The notes beneath the pieces are model-generated. The model was given only the letters and a program-made list of their open reading frames with translations. It ran no database searches and was not told the DNA's origin. Below, piece by piece: positions 63,942-64,000 of a stretch of 64,000 bases of DNA. Numbering within the stretch: position 1 is the first letter of the stretch; every line of letters begins with the position of its first letter. Source of the DNA: Sphingobacterium sp. SGG-5 (GTDB taxonomy: Bacteria; Bacteroidota; Bacteroidia; Sphingobacteriales; Sphingobacteriaceae); contig NZ_JAAKGO010000005.1 in assembly GCF_011043525.1 (NCBI RefSeq), forward strand, positions 186,001 to 250,000, read 5' to 3'. The position numbers and the translations under genes are program-made.

Positions 63942-64000
63942 TTGAATTAGGATTTATTAGACTTACAATCAGTTATTAATTTATCCTGTCGAAGCATTAT

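Noticed and set aside
40000..64000. Insertion sequences as the cause of PUL duplication
   Set aside because: No transposase frame or terminal inverted repeats were found between 36 and 64 kb; only the phosphoesterase remnant marks a joint.

Overview
The window reads as chromosome of a member of the Bacteroidota, most likely Sphingobacteriaceae. Three things point there: SusC/SusD pairs with sigma/FecR regulators, a PorT-like protein next to the menaquinone methyltransferase, and TAnnTTTG promoter elements. No rRNA, phage or CRISPR array is visible. There is one tRNA (Leu, GAG), one clear TPP riboswitch and no intact transposase.

Bases 1-18200 are mostly housekeeping. They hold an SDR fragment, a porT-like gene and ubiE/menG on the minus strand, then dnaB and a two-gene Fe-S oxidoreductase on the plus strand, and tRNA-Leu. 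Next on the minus strand come a Ppx/GppA phosphatase, a Gfo/Idh/MocA oxidoreductase, a small lipoprotein, PEP carboxylase and guaB. A small outer-membrane barrel gene lies on the plus strand. A TPP riboswitch then drives pnuT and an acyl-CoA-dehydrogenase-fold flavoenzyme. Malate:quinone oxidoreductase and an AraC regulator close the block.

Bases 18250-24280 are accessory. They contain a ParE-type toxin-antitoxin pair, then an array of 23 degenerate units in strict 21-bp register (18783-19265). Two hairpins follow, one with perfect 20-bp arms. A small protein with an FN3-like tail, a translationally coupled small ORF and an acidic coiled-coil protein come next. This array-hairpin-FN3 module is the least explained part of the window. 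A fabG/LuxE-like operon follows. A one-gene AAA ATPase (DUF4143 type) insertion sits at its 3' end, bracketed by 40-bp direct repeats that copy the end of the LuxE-like gene.

Bases 24290-64000 hold three polysaccharide-utilisation-type loci, almost all on the minus strand. PUL1 (24293-36369) has sigma, FecR, SusC, SusD, an EEP-family phosphodiesterase/nuclease and a GLUG lipoprotein, with a divergent calcineurin-like phosphoesterase. Its enzymes suggest a phosphate-containing substrate. PUL2 (36453-53977) has sigma, FecR, SusC, SusD, a DUF5017 protein, two proteins of unknown role, a Tat-exported FAD oxidoreductase, two sialidase-fold proteins and a GH20 hexosaminidase. PUL3 (54318-63941) has SusC, SusD, DUF5017 and two more sialidase-fold proteins. 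PUL2 and PUL3 are paralogous: their SusD proteins share an unusual glycine-rich insertion, their SusC genes share a nearly identical 159-bp block, and all four BNR proteins share one motif set. A 23-codon remnant of a second phosphoesterase gene lies between them. All three SusC proteins carry an N-terminal STN domain, so each should signal through an anti-sigma/sigma pair. PUL1 and PUL2 show such a pair; that of PUL3 may lie beyond the right edge.
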